Positions 33,160 through 45,352 of a stretch of DNA of 64,000 nt are shown in pieces. A model generated the notes under the pieces. That model did not search any database, had not been told where the DNA came from, and saw only the letters and a list, made by a program, of their open reading frames with translations. Source of the stretch: Monarcha castaneiventris obscurior (lineage: Eukaryota > Chordata > Aves > Passeriformes > Monarchidae); NCBI GenBank assembly GCA_026261815.1, contig JAMPIT010000493.1:9441501-9505500 (forward strand), in the 5' to 3' direction. Numbering within the stretch: the stretch's first letter is position 1; the number at the start of each line of letters is the position of its first letter. Both the position numbers and the translations under genes were made by a program.

Positions 33160-34154
33160 AACGCTCCAGGTGCTCCCAGCTCGGGGGTCTGAGGGAGCTG
33201 GGGATGGCAGAGCCTCCGGCCCTGCTCTCGGCTGACCACACGTGTTCACTCTCAGCCCTTTCCAAGGAGGAGCAGGAGCCTATTTTAAGCTCTCCCTTGT
33301 CCTCACGCATGCAACTGTTGCCATAGCTGCAAACCCGATGCACATGGGAGGAGAGGCTCTGGCTCCCTTGACTCAGCACAGAGGCACAGAGCTGCATCTC
33401 CTCTGCTCCTCACTCGGGGAAGCCGGAGCTGCTGGGGCTGAGCTGCTGCTGCACTGCCCTGACTCTTGGCTGAGTGAATCCCGGTGAATTTCCAGCAGCT
33501 GACACACCAAGCCCTTTGTTTTCCACTCCTCCACCTTCCACAGTTGTCCATAAAATGGAATTATTGAGCTTGTCCTGCTGCAGCTCCCCTGGCAGGACTG
33601 AGGCGGACAGAGGCAGCAGAAGGTTGTGTTTGCTCTCCTGCTGTCTGCTCTTCCCTGATCTCAGGGCTCAGGACATGGCAGCTCCATGGGAAATCTCCAC
33701 CTTTAACTCACCTCAAATTTCCAGGGTCACACACAGCAGTTTGGGGGATATTTAAAGGTAAATGCAGTGCCCTGGCAGTGAGTTTGGATTCCAAGCTGGC
33801 AGAGGCATCCACACCAACCCTTGCACTGATTTTGTCCACATTTGCAAACTTCCAGCCAGCTCCAGTTCCAGGATAATTGCTGATTTTTGAAGCTGTTTTT
33901 TGCCAGGATGTTTCCAGAAGAAACCATCAATACACTTGAAAGGAGCCCACGGGCTTTGGATAATGGTTTGAAAGGATACTTGATTTAAATGTTTAAATTT
34001 TCCTGTCCATTTCTAATCTCAAACAGAAGAAAACCAACCCAACAAAACTTTTACTAAAGGCAGTTGGGTCTTCAGTGAATATGAACTTCCAGAAATGCTT
34101 TGCCTTCAAAACTGATTGAAGTTTTGGAGTAAGGAAGATGCAAATGCAGGGGTA
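33160..34154. other. Non-coding stretch, GC-rich at its start
   Basis: 33160-33480 is GC-rich and may be regulatory, but carries no supported exon. The remainder is unremarkable. Confidence 0.4.
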
Positions 34155-34274
34155 GGATGAGGGGGGAAAGGCTTTAAGTTGAAAAAAGGTAAATTTAGAG
34201 TGGATGGTGGGGAGAAATTCTTCCCTGTGAGGGTGGTGAGGCGCTGGCTGTGGTTGCCCCATCCCTGGAAGCAG
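34155..34274 (+). mobile_element. CR1 LINE fragment
   Basis: 'ggagaaattcttccctgtgag', 'ggtggtgaggcgctggctg' and 'tgccccatccctggaagcag' are CR1 3'-region blocks in sense orientation. The copy stops before the usual terminal tail, so it is truncated at both ends. Confidence 0.75.
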
Positions 34275-36929
34275 AGAGAGAATTAAAAATAACAAAGGCT
34301 AACGTGGGATTTGACTTCTGGAAACGATGCTGACGCCAAGAAAATGAAAGAATAGAAGGGGGTTGAGCAAAAAATAAACCCTTGGAAGAGGGGGAAACAA
34401 ATTTTCCTACACTTTGTAACTTTTTTTTGCTCTAACTTGCACGTCTTACACCCTTTATTTAATTACCTAAGAATAGATGAGTTAATAACCCACAAACCTG
34501 GGCCTGAATCACAATCCCTGGCTGCAGCAGAGGGATGGAGACAGGCAGGTTTTCTTCAGGAGCCAAACAAGATTAGAAAATAACCCCAGGAGCTCACTGC
34601 ATTTGATTTCCATCAATGGGCTGCTCTAGGTAACGTTTTATTCACTGCTTGCAAGTGCCTTGGCTCGGCCTCTTTGTTAACTCCTGTAATGTTCTAAGTG
34701 TGGCTACAGAAGCAATAAAGATCAATTCTGGAGGAAAAAAAACCCCATTTACTCCCAGTTTACTGTGCAGGGTACCACAGGAATCAGCTGTGGATTCAGG
34801 CTGTGTTGCTGAGATTGACACTGGATTTTGGGGGTTTTTTTTGTACATTTTGCTTTTTCTTTGTGTCAGTGAGGCAAAGCCCAAAGCAGGTACAGGGCAC
34901 CAGCATCCATGTACTGAGAGTTCATTGTGGCTGTGCCTTAATCTGAACCTAAATTCAGACTCCTCTCTCTCATCAGCAACTCTTGGAAAAGATAAATTTA
35001 ATTGAGTTTATTCATTTATAGACATACTCGTGTTTCCTTTAGGTCTGTGAGTGAGCACAGGTCACTCCTTTAGGTTTGTGGGGCTTTGCTGTTCATCAAG
35101 AACTTTTCTTTGTGCTGAGGCTTGACCAGCACTAAAACCCAGCCGTGCAGCTCAGTTTAGAGCTGTCAAGTGTCAGGATATAAATATTCCCTCCCAGCTA
35201 TTGCTGTTTCTAAAGTGATGCAGCCCTTTAAAAAGTCCAACTGTACCATCCCCTCCCGCGGCTTCCTGCAGCCGCTAATTCCAAAGGCTGCTTAAACACG
35301 TCGGATATTTTCCCTTTGACATGCTTTAAATGTAGTTGTCATTAATCCTGACCCCTTGACTGTTCCCTGAGGGACAATGAAGTGATCAGACAGCTGTGCC
35401 CCTCATAACTTTTAATACTTTAATGAAATCCCCTTTGGACCTTTTTTCCCCTCCTCTATTCTTTCTTTAGTTCAGCCACCAAGAAAACCCGACCACAATT
35501 TTAACATCTAAACACTGGAAACTATGAACATATAACAATGCAGAAATAATTTCTTATTTTTCAATTTGCTTAATTATTTTTAAATTTCATTTCTGGAATG
35601 AATGAATGAGAGTTTCTATTTTCTTCTGAAAACCCTTTTTTTGAAGTCCCAGTGGTTTGGCCTCGTGTTGGATAACCATAAACAGAATTGTACAGCTTTG
35701 GACAGATGCTCTTAAGAGAGAGTTCAAGTTCTGCTCTTCCATAGTTTAACAAGACAATAGTCTTTATAAAGCTTTTCCCCACAGAAATAGTTGATCTGTT
35801 CTGAGAATGATCAATCTCATTTAAAGGTAACAGCCTTGGCTCCCAGATAAAACAACCCCTATCATTTTACTCTCCCCATTCCCACGGTTTGCATCCCTGT
35901 TTTGGTGTTTGGGATTCTCTGGAAGTATAGGAATTACCAGAAATGTCACAGAATTGGCAAATTGTAAATATCACTGACATTAAAAAAAAAGAAAAAAAAA
36001 AACAACACAAAAACAAACCAAGAAATTGTTTTCCACTGCCTCAAACTTTCCATGAAAACCCTGTCAAAAGTGAGCATCGCTTTTGATGCTCTAACTTTTC
36101 TTGGAGGGATTAAAGAAATCCACCAGGAATAAAAACGTTGCTAAATGACTTTGCAGGATTTATTTGCATGGTGAGGGCACACTGATAGAATTCTGTTTAG
36201 ATTTCACACCTCTTTCCCCCTTCTTCTCTGGGGACGATGAGAACACTCCTAATTTCAATTAAACATATTTGTGCTTTATTTGTAAGGTAAATCTCAGCTC
36301 AGCAGAAGATCATTTTGGCTGTTTCTGGTAAAAAGTAGCCCAGAAATGTGAGTTTTAGCCAGTCTGGGCTTTTGGTGCAGCTGACAAATGGTTTCCTCAG
36401 CAAACCTTACAGGAACCAGTCCCAGTTTATACTTTGGGGTGTGCCTGTGGCTTCCCAGCCTGAGGAGGAGAAGTGACAGCTCGGTTTGACACGTTTTTAA
36501 TCTCCCCAGAACTCAGAAATCAGGGAGAAGCTCTGCCACGTGCTCTGCCCTATGCCAGCTTCAGCAAAAGCCCTGCAAAACCTTCCTGAGCCTTATTTGG
36601 GGCACATCTTCCACCCAGAGAAAAACTGGAATTATTTATCAGTGTCCAGAAGAAGCAGGAGAACCTTTGAACACGTGGCCTACAAAACTCTTTTGTTCTT
36701 TGGACTTTTCCCCTCCTGTGAAGCTGCTCCATGAGGGGGAAATGGTTTTGGTTTTGGGGCCTCTCCTGATGCACACAGGAGCCCAGATGTTCTCACCTGC
36801 GAGTGAAGTGATCCTGACCCTCCTGATGTCTTTGGAACTCTTACAAAAGGAATTTCATAGGAATGAACCCCCCCTGCAGGAAGCAGCACCCAGGATTTTC
36901 TAACACAGGAAAGATTTTACATCTTGGAG
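34275..36929. other. Non-coding stretch, nothing assignable
   Basis: About 2.65 kb of AT-rich unique sequence. An A-rich run lies at 35982-36010. No gene, RNA or repeat family recognised. Confidence 0.5.
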
Positions 36930-37105
36930 CTGGGACACCTCTGAAAGAGCTTGGAAAAGATCTCCAAGACCTCCAAGTCCAGCCTTTGACTGAATATCAC
37001 CACGGCCGCTAAACCACATCACAAAATCCCCCATCTGCTCATTTTTTGAAGACTGCCAGGGATGGTGACTCCAAGTGCTGTTCCCCAGCCCTTCAGGACA
37101 GGCAG
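36930..37105 (-). mobile_element. CR1-type LINE 3' fragment
   Basis: Plus strand 'gcttggaaaagatctccaag', 'cctccaagtccagcctttgac', 'tgaatatcaccacgg', 'gctaaaccacatcac' and 'gccagggatggtgactcca' follows the reverse complement of an avian CR1 3' region of a different subtype from the copy at 21226. Confidence 0.8.
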
Positions 37106-38638
37106 GACACCATCCCATTTTTAAACCTAGACTTAATCCCAAGCCCAGCAAATTCATCCCTTCTCCACAGCAGAAAGCCAGCCGTGGTTTTCACTTGTTC
37201 AACACATATTTAATTCAAGTGAAGGTGCCTCTGGGGATAATTCCAGTGGAGACTCAGGGCAGTTAATAACAGTTACCATAAGCTAAATTCCATTTATCTT
37301 TGGAGGATGAGGGAATATGCCTTAAGTAAGGAAGCTGCAGAGCAGCTGAAGGAGGACCCCTAGGGCTCAGTAGGATGGAGCAGATTGAGACCAACACGGG
37401 GAGAGGAAAAGGGCATCCCAGATAAAAGTGGCTTATAAAATAACTTGGAATGTCAGCACATGATTATGTTGTTTTCCCCTCAATCATTAGGCAGACTGCT
37501 GGGTTGCAAAACACTCTGAAGCCTGAGAAACTGCTAATGGGCAACAGCTTTTGGAATGTCATAAATGCTCCGTTTACTGGGCTGGAAAGGCAATGCTTTG
37601 TACAGTCAGGAGGCAGATGGGGAAATATTTGGACACTTGCAGCTTGTAATAAAAGGAGAGAAAGTGGATTAGTGGGGTTTGTAACTCGTTAAAAAGGAAG
37701 AGCTGCAAAAGGAGAATTGGGGGGGAATCTGCCCTCACCACTGACGGTGCCTTGGACTCAAAGTGATTCACACCTGGACCAAAATGATACCGTGAGCTCC
37801 CTGTGCTGCACCAGCTCCCAGGACCATTTGCAGATGGGAGAATCTGACAGATGATGAAGCTGGAAGGCACTGAGTGCTCGAGGTAACGGCTTTTGCTTCA
37901 TGGTTTGAAGGTGTGAGAGGAGCCCCTCATCTTTCAAGACAGCAAAATCTTCCAAAGATGCAGCTGAGCACACAGTGCTGACACAGACCCAGATTACTCC
38001 AGCCCTACGTGGCTTTTGGCTGCAGCAGGGAGTAGGATGAGCTCGTATCTGCCCTCAATAAATCTCCTTGACTTGCCCCCAGCCTCATCCCAACGGAATG
38101 AAAACGCCTTTTGCTTTAATGACATGGGGCGATTCCAGAGGTAAATTAGGAAGAGATACATTATAAAGAATAAAAATTCCTCTCCGAGGTGTTGGAAGGC
38201 ACTGAAAGGCTTTGCAATCCCTCCCTGGCAGGCTCAGCACCAGCTTTCTGCTCTTTGTTCTCAGAGAACTCTTCACACTCCTCCTGCAGTAAGGAGGCTT
38301 TTACTGCCCACGCCAGATCAAAGTTGCCCGGGTAGATAAACACATTTGTTTAATGATTACACCTCCCTGTGCCAAATGAAAACACATAAAAGTGCAAGAT
38401 TCAACAGCTTTGTATATATTTGTTTCTGCTTGAGCTGCACAATGGAAATTGTTTGTACTCCTGGCCAGAACAGTGAGGGCTCTGCAGCTCTGGAGTTGGG
38501 ATGGAGCCGAGGCCAAATCACTCTCCAGAGATTGCTGGGAGAGAAACGCCAACAATTCGTTTTCACACTTACAAGATGTGTCATGTACAGCACACAGTGA
38601 TCCTAAACAATTTAACTAACCCTCTGACGGCTCTTCAG
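37106..38638. other. Non-coding stretch, nothing assignable
   Basis: Unique sequence. 37440-37700 has balanced composition and no repeats, and could be conserved non-coding DNA. This cannot be tested here. Confidence 0.4.
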
Positions 38639-38803
38639 AAGGAATTTCTTCATGGAAAGGGTGGTCAGGCCTTGGAAGGTGGTGGAGGTGTCCAAGGAAG
38701 GCCTGGACGTGGCACTCAGTGCTCTGGGCTGGTGACGAGGTGGGGATTGGTCACAGCTTGAATTCAGTGATCCCATAGGTCTTTTCCAACCTAAATGATT
38801 TTG
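38639..38803 (+). mobile_element. CR1-type LINE 3' end
   Basis: Sense-strand blocks 'aaggaatttcttcatgga', 'agggtggtcaggccttgg', 'gtggtggaggtgtccaag', 'gtggcactcagtgctctgg' and 'ggtcttttccaacctaaatga' match the same subtype as 36930-37105, in opposite orientation. Confidence 0.82.
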
Positions 38804-40972
38804 GGAATTATTTCATCAACACTGGAAATTCTAAGGAGCCACCAGAACTGGGCCTTCCCTGCGGGAGCAGATTTAGGGGTGGTTTGTGTGGAGCAGTTCT
38901 AGAGAAGAGGAGCGAGCACCACTCGAGGCTGAGGGAAGGATTATCCTAAACTTCAGTGAATGTTGGGTCAGGGCTCAGATTCAGCTTGATTACAGCCTCT
39001 TAATTAGTCCTGGCCACGACCTCTGCCACGTTATTGACTCCCAGCAGCACTGAGTAAAGACCCTGGTTACAGATCTGTCATTGAGCAGGTCTGAGAGCTT
39101 GAGGAGTTAATTGGAATTGTCAGTGTTCATTTTCCCAAAAGATCAGCAGCTCAATAAGCAATGCACACTGACAATTTTCTCTGCTGGATCTGTAAAACCA
39201 TAATTTTCTGATGTTTGATTTCTTTATTCTCACTCTCTGACAGTTTACATATTTATTTGCTTAGTCATTTGCCTTCATGACTGCAGGCATTAATCTTCCC
39301 TCATTTTATTTTTATACATTTATTTATACAAACTCCACTTGCTGCAGCCCACTTAGCACAGCACTTCATTAATATAATGCCTGTTTTTCCCTCTGTGAAC
39401 CTCATCAAAATCCTGACAGGACAAACACTTGTCAGGTGCTGAACACTCAATCTTCCTAAATGCCTTTGTCAGAGTGGCAAGAGAATATTTCTGCCACCTG
39501 GGAATTACAGCACAAACCCCTCCCTATTTTCCCTCTCCCTATGGAAAATTCAGTCACTTTTTGCATGCTGGAAGTGCACAGTTGCAAGCTAAATATTGTG
39601 CTGGGGTTTTATTTTACCAACAGAGAGCTTAACTCCATACCTGAGTGAGCCCTGCAAAGCACCCTGTGAGGAACTGTTGATGTGTTTAAGTCAAAAATAG
39701 TTTATAGGTGGCGTTTTCTTCTGACAGTGCTGACTAAAGTTACCTCTGGATATCCTGGAAATTCCCAAATAGCTCCAACGACAGGGTTAATAATAACCTG
39801 GAGCACTGAGCCTTGCCCAGTGTGGTCCTGGGAGGGAATCCTGCTCAGCTGGTTGGGATTTTCCATGTTATTGCCTGTTTTTATCATTTCTAATTTTTTT
39901 TTTTATTTTCCCAAGTATTTGGGACTGATTTTAGAACCTTTTAGCCCACGAAAACTCATTTGAGATGTGCTTTTACAGCTTCATCAGTCAACATCCTTCT
40001 CTGAGACCAAAACCCTCCACAATTCCACGTTCCTTGCCTTGACTGAAGGAGAAAAAATTCAAATAACTCCATGTATTTTGCTGGTGCCTTCAGCTCCAGG
40101 GGTTGCCAACCTGCCTGGAATGCTGTGTCCATTTATAAAGCACTCCAGGATGCTCCCACCTAGAACAGCACAAACCTGAATATTTTTTCAGGATGGATCT
40201 GATTGTGAAATGAGGCAATTTTTGCTATTTTTACACCAGTTACCTTTGTCTCCCACCACACATTTGTAGTAGAGAAAGAATGAACATTTTGTTCCTTACT
40301 TGAAGTTTCCAGGCAAGGCTGATTAATTCTTACATATTTTTTGATAGGGCACGATCACCATAGTAGCATCAAAATCAGATTCTCCTTGATACGGAGATTA
40401 AAGCTCTGATTTTTAAGTTTTATAACAGAAAACACGATGAGATTTTGATACTTTTGGAGGATTCTCAAATGTCTGCAGACAATAAAATAATATATGCAAT
40501 TAAGCTATAGATTATTCCTATGAAGGTTTATTTTGAGTCAGAAATGTGTGAAATGATGTGGAATCATTTTTACATTTACTTTTTGGAATGCATGATAAAA
40601 TCCAAGCTAAAAAGTAGAACCAGCTTTAGATGAGACCAGCACTGAACACTTTTACAACCCCAAAAAGGGATTAAAATTCATTCTTCAAGAAACCCAGACT
40701 CCTCCAATTGCTTTATTTTAGCCAGAATTTCCCATTTCAGTGAGATTTTTGTAATCAGTTGGAATTATCACCTTCCTCAGGCATCATTACCATTCCAGCT
40801 GCTGGGATGGACCTAGATGCATGCCAGTTTTGGTTTTATTTTGGATAATTAGCCAGGGAGCTCTCCCTGATATTATTTTATATATTATATTTTCTGGAGG
40901 CAGAGCAGCCACGTTTGCCCTGAAGGACAGAGAGGTTTCTTCAGCAGCTGCATGAAGACAAAGCTTAAAAAG
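38804..40972. other. Non-coding stretch, nothing assignable
   Basis: About 2.2 kb of AT-rich unique sequence with no supported feature. Confidence 0.5.
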
Positions 40973-41236
40973 CTCATTCCTTAGAATGTTTATTCCTTAA
41001 AATGCTCATTCCTTAAAATGCTCATTCTTTATTATTCTCATTCCTTATTATGCTTGTTCCTAATATTGCTCATTCTTTAAAATGCTCATTCCTTAAAATT
41101 CTCGTTCCTTATTATGCTCATTCCTAATACTGCTCATTCTTTAAAATTCTCATTCCTTAAAATTCTCATTCCTTAAAATTCTCATTCCTTAAAATTCTCA
41201 TTCCTTAAAATGCTCATTCCTTAAAATGCTCGTTCC
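40973..41236. repeat. 16-bp minisatellite, about 16 units
   Basis: Unit CTCATTCCTTAAAATG, with variants ending ATTATT, AATATT or AAAATT. The units at about 41146-41200 are nearly identical and the left-hand units are more diverged, so the right side expanded most recently. Confidence 0.96.
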
Positions 41237-42511
41237 TCCTCTGCTGCTGAATTTCTCCAGGCCCTGCAGCTGAGACTCAGGGAAATCTGGAGAGCAGATG
41301 GACCCAAACACTGAATTTTCTCTAACCCAACCTGCCCATCCTTTCCCCGAGCTCCCAGCCCAACCCAAGGTGTTGTTGTGTGGGTTCCAGTTACAGCAGG
41401 GTGGGAACGAGGACCTGCCAAAGCCTTTCCCCATGGGGATATTTATTTTCCAGCCCTGTTTTTCCACCCTTGCTGTTGGGTGTAGCGCCCCAGCTGTCCC
41501 TGCTTGCTAGCAGGGTATTTTTATTCACTTATCTCCAGCCTAGCAGTTATTTTTTCCAGCAGGGTTTAGTTTCCAACTCCCTCCCCCTGACCCCCTGGGA
41601 AGAAGAGAGGGTCCTCTTTTCACCTCTGGTCCTTTCAGAGCTGTGTCAGGGATGCTCTGACCTCTGCAGGTTGGAGAATCCATTTAGTTCCTCGCTCTCT
41701 AAACACGTGATGATCTCTGCTGGTGTGAGACCTCATCTGTGGCATTCCAGATTAAAGGAAGAGTGTCAAAATCACCAATTTTTGTGATTTTACCTCACAG
41801 TTTTCCTGGGATCTGGAAAGCAGCCATGCTTTCCCAGTTCCAGCATCAGTTTTATTTGATTTTATTAACCAGAAGCCGGTTTTCAGCTCACTGCTGCAAT
41901 CATTAATTTGGATTAATGATACAATTCCTAACCTACTATTCCAGCAACCCAGCACAGTTTGGAAGGAGCCAAAAAGACTCAGATTCCCATTCCTACCACA
42001 AAACTGATTTTACAACGTTGACCATTCATTTTCATTGCTTCTGAATCCCAGACAAGCTCTCCCTGTGCTGCAGCACTAAGTGGATGAACACAATGAACAT
42101 CAGTGTGCAGAGCAGAAGCCCATAAATTATGGACTTGAATATTTAATCTGCAGGGAGAATAAAATTGAGGAAGAAAAGTCCTGGCTGGAAAAAAAAAAAA
42201 AAAAAAGGAAATTATTTCTCAAGCAAAGAGGTTTCTGATCAGATGAATTTCTGGGACAGCCAAGAGGAGCAGCAGAGGGAATAAGGAGCCAAAAGCAGAC
42301 AGAGATTCAAGTTCTCCATGGCCAAGGGGCTCTGGTGGTCACACACACTCCCAAAAAGCAGCTTCTCTCAGAGAGAACCACAGAGAACTCAGCCAAAGGG
42401 TTCTGAACCAGCAAACTTCCCTCAAAGCTGCAAATAATCATTTTAGTGAGCTTGGAAAAAGAACCAAAAGCCCCAGAGGGAGAAGGATGGAGATGGATTT
42501 GGTGGGGCCAC
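41237..42511. other. Non-coding stretch with a poly-A run
   Basis: Unique sequence. An uninterrupted run of 18 A lies at 42189-42206. No gene recognised. Confidence 0.5.
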
Positions 42512-43024
42512 GGTGTCTGTGGGAGTTGGGAACTCTGCACAAATCGAGGATCTTCATCTTCACCTCTGGGAAGTTTTACCTCGAGCCCCAGCAGATGAGA
42601 AACGGCTGCAGATGTTGTTTCAGGTTGTTGATTTCTCCTTCTCTCTGCCAGCTCTCAGCTCCGGCCGCACATCTGATGCAGCCGAGTCCGAGCGGGCACT
42701 GCCCAGTCCTGGGCTGTCCCGGCCTTTCTGTGCCCTTTCCATCATCCAACCATTCTTCACAATGGATTTATTAGTTACTGTTCTATGCCAATTCATTTGC
42801 ACCTTTTCTAGACACGGAATTTCTACCTCTTTTTCATTCTACCAACCATTTTGTGCCACCACCACCAGAGAAGATGGAGGAGAAGGAGAAGAAGAACAGG
42901 GCAATGCCCAAAATCCTCCATCTTAGACCCTTCATCCTCATATTAGAAATCCTAAAATCTACTTTTTACCTTGTAAAATACTAAACCACTACTCATTTTT
43001 AACTTCTCTTGTTCTGCAATGATT
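42512..43024 (-). mobile_element. Unclassified dispersed repeat, copy B (probable ERV-derived)
   Basis: Inverted copy of 8587-9091 across its full length, with scattered substitutions and small indels in the CTT-rich stretch. Plus strand begins 'ggtgtctgtgggagttggg' and ends 'ttctcttgttc'. A plus frame of about 137 codons spans it, but the same frame is not conserved convincingly in copy A. No target duplication was found. Confidence 0.6.
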
Positions 43025-43120
43025 CTGGCAGTGTTGGTAACTTTTCCCATGGGCTGAGGGCAAAGCCGGTGCCATTCTGGGCTTCTTGCCAGGGGCTGGG
43101 ACCCCCTTGCTGGGGCTCCT

Positions 43121-43240
43121 GACCCCCCAGGGCAGCCCGAGCTGTGCCCTGAGCTCCCAGAGCAGCCTGAGGTGTGCCCTGAGCTCCCAGGGCAGCCTGA
43201 GGTGTGCCCTGAGCTCCCAGGGCAGCCAGAGGTGTGCCTT
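43121..43240. repeat. 30-bp tandem repeat, four units
   Basis: Units at 43121, 43151, 43181 and 43211, each containing GAGCTCCCAGGGCAGCC or a close variant and ending TGTGCCCT or TGTGCCTT. The 30-bp period keeps frame, giving a 10-residue pattern in open frames on both strands. Confidence 0.95.
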
Positions 43241-43781
43241 GGGTTCCAACAGGCCCTTGCTGTCAGCCACTCCCCTGTACTTAAGATTGATTTGTCACGT
43301 GTTCGGGGTCATTTGTCTATGGAAACCTTTATGAGTTGTAGCAATAAACTGCTCTCTGTGGAACTCAATGCAAGGGCCCTTCTCAGCTCCTTGCTGTTGG
43401 ATTCATGTTACTGAAGTCATCTCTGGGTCTGTGTGTTCGTGCATCTGAGCCCACAGAAGCAGAAGGGACTCAGTGATATCCTGGGACAAGGGGACAGCGA
43501 TTCCAGCAGCAGCCTTTGGAAACCTGAAATGAGGAGTTCCAAGGGCTGTGCCAGAGCCTTGGGCCCTCTCCTCAGCTTCTGCCACCACTTTGTCACTGCC
43601 ACCCTGAGCAGGGGCCTCCAGGTGCAGGAGGAGGACGTGGGGACCTTGTCAGAAGTGGTGACACCAAAAATCATCAGCAGGGGATCACTGGGGCCACCAC
43701 TTGTGGCTGGATGGGTTTTGGAAGAGCTCCATGGATGGTGACACACGGAAGTGGCGCCTGGGGACACTTTAGTGGACACAG
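43241..43781. other. Non-coding stretch with an LTR-like polyadenylation region
   Basis: Contains CACGTG-type and AATAAA (near 43345) motifs spaced rather like an LTR U3-R-U5, directly after the 30-bp repeats. I could not find matching TG/CA ends or a target duplication, so I leave it unassigned. Confidence 0.3.
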
Positions 43782-43836
43782 TGTTGGGTTTGATGGTCTC
43801 CAAGGTCTTTTCCAACCTAAACAAATCCATGATTCA
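43782..43836 (+). mobile_element. CR1 LINE terminal fragment
   Basis: 'gggtttgatggtctccaagg', 'tcttttccaacctaaac' and 'atccatgattc' are the last ~55 bp of a CR1 3' end in sense orientation. Confidence 0.7.
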
Positions 43837-44047
43837 TTTAAGGTCATGGAGGTGATCTCCTTCTTCCTCAGAGAATACCAACAACTAAACAGAGGCAATT
43901 TATTTCTGAATTATTTTGTATCTTCTAACGTTTCAACTCAGATAAAACCTCAGGTTAAGGGTGGTTCATAAAGCTAAAATTCACCTTGCCTCCAAAACCA
44001 GATCCTGGGAATTTTTCTCCTTTTCCTTTTATTTCTCTCTCCACAAT

Positions 44048-44576
44048 AGGAAGAAGACGAAGAAGACGAAGCTGACGAAGATGACGAAGATGAAGAAGAA
44101 GAAGAAGAAGAAGATGAAGAAGATGAAGACGAAGAAGATGAAGAAGACGAAGAAGATGAAGACGACAAAGATGAAGATGACGAAGATGAAGACGACAAAG
44201 ATGAAGATGACGAAGATGAAGACGACGAAGACGACGACAACGAAGACGACAAGATGACCGAGAAGAAGACGACAATGAAGATGACGAGGAAGGCGAAGAT
44301 GATGACGATGACAAAGAAGAAGATGATGATGAAGAAGAAGATGATGACAACGAAGAAGAAGAAGAAGAAGATGAAGAAGAAGGAGTCGAAGAAGAAGACA
44401 AAGACGAAGAAGAAGAAGACGAAGAAGAAGACGAAGACGAAGAAGAAGAAAACGAAGAAGAAGACGACGAAGAAGAAGACGAAGACAAAGAAGACAAAGA
44501 CAAAGAAGAAGAAGAAGAAGACAAAGAAGAAGAAGACAAAGACAAAGAAGAAGACGAAGACGAAGACAAAGGATAA
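44048..44576. repeat. GAA/GAC/GAT trinucleotide tract, about 530 bp
   Basis: Purine-rich plus strand of mixed GAA, GAC, GAT and GACAAA units. One frame reads as a Glu/Asp run for about the first 200 bp and then slips out of frame. Another reads Lys/Thr/Met and the minus strand reads Ser/Leu. There is no start or conserved flank for the acidic frame, so this is most simply a decaying microsatellite. Confidence 0.9.
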
Positions 44577-44865
44577 TAATGAAGCAACTCATGTCACATG
44601 AAGTGAAGGACAGGGTGAAGCCCAGAGCCAGCACAGCACGTGGCACAGAATCCACAGAGAAAAACGCGTCACTTACACTTGGTTTGAAAGGTTTCTCTAA
44701 AACAAATTGATCTGAAATTCTGTCCAGAAAAAGGAGAAATCATTATTTTAAAATTCAATTGACATACAATGAAAAAGGGGGTTTTTTAAAGTGTTGTCTA
44801 TTGTATAAAATGATGCCCACACACAAAACACGACTCACCTGAGTTTAAAACATGCTGGTTTTCCT

Positions 44866-44905
44866 CATAGAATGGTCAGGGGTGGAAGGGACCTTAAAAA
44901 TCATT
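44866..44905 (-). mobile_element. CR1 LINE tail stub
   Basis: 'catagaatggtcaggggtgg' and 'gggaccttaaaaatcatt' match the last ~40 bp of CR1 read on the minus strand. It ends beside the LTR at 44910. Sequence on the far side of that LTR is not CR1. Confidence 0.75.
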
Positions 44906-44909
44906 GTTT

Positions 44910-45348
44910 TGATGCCTTGAGAGGCCACCTAGAAACAGAGGCTAGACAAAAGTAAGGGAATAAAGGTCGGGATTTATTTGAAGGCCTTCAAGGCACACCC
45001 TGGGGGAGCCAGAGGCTGCCTCCAAAAATGGACCCCAAGATGGACCCCAGGTCACGAGTTCCTCACACCTTTATAGGTTTGGTTCATTTGCATATCAAGG
45101 CTAATTCTCCAATTAAAGCCCCAGTTTAATGATGGAATTCCCCTCAGCTTGCTCCCCTTTGACGCTCTTTGGTTTATACTTTTTGGGCCCAGGATGGTCT
45201 GGGTGTCCTTGGAGAGCAGGCCCAGAGAGGCTTTGTTATGTCTGCCTAGCACGAGAGAGCAGAAGTGAACAGGCTGCAGGAAACTTCAGAGTTACACACT
45301 GGGCAGTGCAGGATTTGAAAAACATAAAAATTAAAACCTAAGGCATCA
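44910..45348 (-). mobile_element. Solo LTR, main family, copy 4 (most diverged)
   Basis: 439 bp with TGATGCCTT / AAGGCATCA termini and a perfect 4-bp duplication GTTT (44906-44909 and 45349-45352). TATA (plus-strand CTTTATAG 45069-45076), octamer and AATAAA are present. It differs from the other copies at many more positions, for example GACGCTCTTTGG for the usual GAGGCTTTGGG, so it is the oldest insertion or a separate subfamily. Confidence 0.92.
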
Positions 45349-45352
45349 GTTT

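Noticed and set aside
36930..38803. Opposed CR1-type ends as a single inverted duplication
   Set aside because: Both are ordinary CR1 3' ends in opposite orientation; homology does not extend past the element.
42513..42926. 137-codon open frame in dispersed repeat copy B
   Set aside because: Composition is unconvincing, the homologous frame in copy A is altered by indels, and no domain is recognised.
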